6,906 nt of DNA, from the NCBI GenBank assembly GCA_934572445.1, contig CAKTLD010000102.1:1-6906 (forward strand), in the 5' to 3' direction. The notes under the pieces are model-generated. The model ran no database searches. It was not told the DNA's origin and saw nothing but the letters and a program-made list of their open reading frames with translations. Shown here piece after piece: positions 5,412 to 6,906 of this stretch (its first letter is position 1; the number at the start of each line of letters is the position of its first letter). The position numbers were made by a program, and so were the translations under genes. Source of the DNA: an uncultured Oscillospiraceae bacterium. GTDB lineage: Bacteria; Bacillota; Clostridia; Oscillospirales; Oscillospiraceae.

Positions 5412-5752
5412 AGATCCCCGTTGCTTTGTCAATGCTGGCAAGTCCGGTTTCCCTTCCCCACGATGAGCGCTGGGTGCTGCCTATCGCGCTTGGCTTTTTT
5501 GCGCTGCTGACGGTGTTTTATGCGTGGCAGCTTAAGACGGATGAGGGTGACAAGTGGCGCTTTCGAAAGAAAATGAAGGTATCGGCGCTCTTTTATCTTG
5601 CGTGTGAAGTGCTGTGGCAGTTCCACGGCGCGGATTCGACGTTCCCCGTCGGGCCGATCACGGGCATTTTGTTCCTGTACCTGCTGAGTCAGGCGCTGGT
5701 GTACGGCATTTACTGCATGATCAAAAAAAAGAAAACAACGGCCGCAATGTGA
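5408..5752 (+). CDS. Hypothetical three-helix membrane protein
   Basis: I do not recognise this 114-residue protein. The ATG at 5408 overlaps the remB stop (ATGA) and follows GGAGG (5396-5400) with a 7-nt spacer, so it is co-translated with remB; a longer in-frame start at 5324 would lie inside remB and is less likely. Likely membrane segments are residues 23-40 (VLPIALGFFALLTVFYAW), 58-73 and 83-105. The 41-57 loop is rich in K/R and the C terminus ends in KKKK, which by the positive-inside rule puts both in the cytoplasm and the N terminus outside. No catalytic motif is visible. The 3' end contains an A8 run, and its stop lies inside a terminator-like hairpin. Genes here are usually directly followed by gyrB, so this is a lineage-specific addition. 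Confidence 0.75.
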   Translation: MKIPVALSMLASPVSLPHDERWVLPIALGFFALLTVFYAWQLKTDEGDKWRFRKKMKVSALFYLACEVLWQFHGADSTFPVGPITGILFLYLLSQALVYGIYCMIKKKKTTAAM

Positions 5753-5761
5753 GCGGCCTTT
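5740..5761 (+). terminator. Probable terminator overlapping a stop codon
   Basis: GGCCGC (5740-5745) pairs with GCGGCC (5753-5758) around AATGTGA, a loop that contains the TGA stop (5750-5752) of the membrane protein gene. On the plus strand only TTT follows. On the minus strand the stem is followed by a T-rich tail (complement of the A-rich 5723-5738), so it may work better in that direction or in both. It would separate remB and the membrane protein from gyrB. Confidence 0.5.
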
Positions 5762-5851
5762 CCATCAAAATTATTGTTTGAGGCGGGGAGAAACGGGCCG
5801 GAAACGGCTCCGACCCGGTTCTTCCTGCCTTATCACGAAAGGAGAACCCAA

Positions 5852-6906
5852 ATGGCAGATAACGAGATCCTTCAGTCCACGGCGGTGGATCAGAGCAACG
5901 ACTATAACGCCTCGGAAATTCAAGTTCTCGAGGGACTGGAGGCGGTGCGCAAGCGCCCGGGCATGTACATCGGCTCGACATCAGTAAGCGGCCTGCATCA
6001 CCTCGTCTACGAAATCGTGGATAACTCCATCGACGAGGCGCTTGCGGGCTACTGCACGGAGATCAAGGTGACGATCAACGAGGGCAACACCATCACCGTT
6101 GTGGATAACGGCCGCGGTATTCCGGTCGACATTCAGGCGCAGACGGGCCGTCCCGCGCTCGAGGTCGTCTACACCGTGCTGCACGCGGGCGGCAAGTTCG
6201 GCGGCGGAGGCTATAAGGTCTCCGGCGGTCTGCACGGCGTCGGCGCGAGCGTCGTCAACGCGCTGTCTGAATGGCTGACGGTGCAGGTGCACAAAAACGG
6301 CAACATCTACGAGATGAAATTCTCCCGCGGCAAGATCACGCAGGAGATGACCATCATCGGCTCGACCGACCACACGGGTACGACCGTTACGTTCAAGCCT
6401 GACCCCGAAATGTTCGAAGAGCTCGAATACTCCTACGAAACGCTGCATACCCGCATGCGCGAGGAGGCATTTCTGAACGCGGGCCTTCGCATCACGATCG
6501 AGGATAAGCGCGTTGAAAACGCGGAAAAGCCGGAGAACGAGCGCCGCGACTCGATGTGCTACGAGGGCGGCATCCGCGAATTCGTCACATGGCTCAACAA
6601 GAAAAAAGAGCCGCTGCACCAGCAGGTCATCTACATGAGCGGCATGAAGGGCGACTCGTTCGCAGAACTCGCGCTCCAGTATGACGACGGTTATCAGGAA
6701 AATATCCTGTCATTTGCCAACAACGTCCACACGCCCGAAGGCGGCATGCACGAGACCGGCTTCAAGGCCGCGCTCACGCGCGTGCTGAACGCCTACGGCA
6801 TCAAAAGCGGCATCATCAAAGAGGGCGACAAAGTGAGCGGCGAGGACTGCCGCGAGGGCCTGACCTGCGTCATCTCCGTCAAGCTCACGAACGCGCAGTT
6901 CGAGGG
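5852..6906 (+). CDS. gyrB: DNA gyrase subunit B, N-terminal part
   Basis: GyrB supplies the ATPase of DNA gyrase, which introduces negative supercoils together with GyrA. The first 351 codons are present and the frame is open to the window edge (full length is usually about 635-650). GHKL motifs are clear: [10 protein letters not shown] (54-63) with catalytic E54 and Mg-binding N58, DNGRGIP (85-91) with ATP-binding D85, the glycine-rich lid around [20 protein letters not shown] (113-132), and GTT at 176-178. The transducer domain contains [13 protein letters not shown] (291-303). The window stops at QFEG, just before the expected QTK loop. The motifs and N-terminal length favour GyrB over ParE. 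The ATG follows AAAGGAG (5838-5844) by 7 nt. No clear promoter is seen in 5753-5851; a GAAA-capped stem sits at 5797-5808. Confidence 0.96.
   Translation, partial: MADNEILQSTAVDQSNDYNASEIQVLEGLEAVRKRPGMYIGSTSVSGLHHLVYEIVDNSIDEALAGYCTEIKVTINEGNTITVVDNGRGIPVDIQAQTGRPALEVVYTVLHAGGKFGGGGYKVSGGLHGVGASVVNALSEWLTVQVHKNGNIYEMKFSRGKITQEMTIIGSTDHTGTTVTFKPDPEMFEELEYSYETLHTRMREEAFLNAGLRITIEDKRVENAEKPENERRDSMCYEGGIREFVTWLNKKKEPLHQQVIYMSGMKGDSFAELALQYDDGYQENILSFANNVHTPEGGMHETGFKAALTRVLNAYGIKSGIIKEGDKVSGEDCREGLTCVISVKLTNAQFE

Noticed and set aside
1..6906. CRISPR array, transposase gene or parS site
   Set aside because: No regularly spaced direct repeats, no transposase-like product and no TGTTNCACGTGAAACA-type palindrome was seen.

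Overview
This is a replication-origin neighbourhood from a moderately GC-rich member of the Firmicutes, most likely a Clostridia/Oscillospirales-type gut anaerobe. The evidence is the gene order rpmH (divergent) - dnaA - oriC - dnaN - rlbA/yaaA - recF - remB - gyrB, which is the Bacillota origin arrangement, together with strong AAAGGAG-type ribosome binding sites and sigma-A-type promoters. The genus cannot be fixed from this window.

Layout: positions 1-62 hold the 5' end of rpmH on the minus strand, with a very good promoter at 195-223. A 396-base divergent spacer follows; it carries the dnaA promoter (368-396) and a small pair of competing hairpins in the dnaA leader, but no DnaA boxes. 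dnaA (459-1778) starts at GTG. The 239-base dnaA-dnaN gap is the probable oriC: six near-consensus DnaA boxes (none perfect), AT-rich tracts and a perfect 10-bp A/T-rich inverted repeat next to dnaN. dnaN, rlbA and recF follow on the plus strand, with recF overlapping rlbA by 11 nt.

Between recF and remB, where B. subtilis has almost no spacer, lies about 640 bases without a credible gene but packed with perfect palindromes. These include several long hairpins, several 3-nt-loop hairpins and two nested multi-branch foldings. It is either a mosaic of interspersed palindromic repeats or a large structured RNA within the operon, and it is the main unexplained part of the window. It is followed by remB (RemA/RemB family), overlapped by ATGA with a 114-residue three-helix membrane protein that I do not recognise. 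That gene ends inside a terminator-like hairpin and carries an A-AAA-AAG heptamer just upstream of it. gyrB then starts at 5852 and runs off the right edge.

Together the genes cover initiation (DnaA at oriC), processivity (DnaN clamp), gap repair and fork recovery (RecF) and supercoiling (GyrB), with a ribosome-linked S4 protein (RlbA) and a DNA-binding regulator (RemB) embedded, as in other Firmicutes. The departures are the palindrome-rich block and the extra membrane protein.
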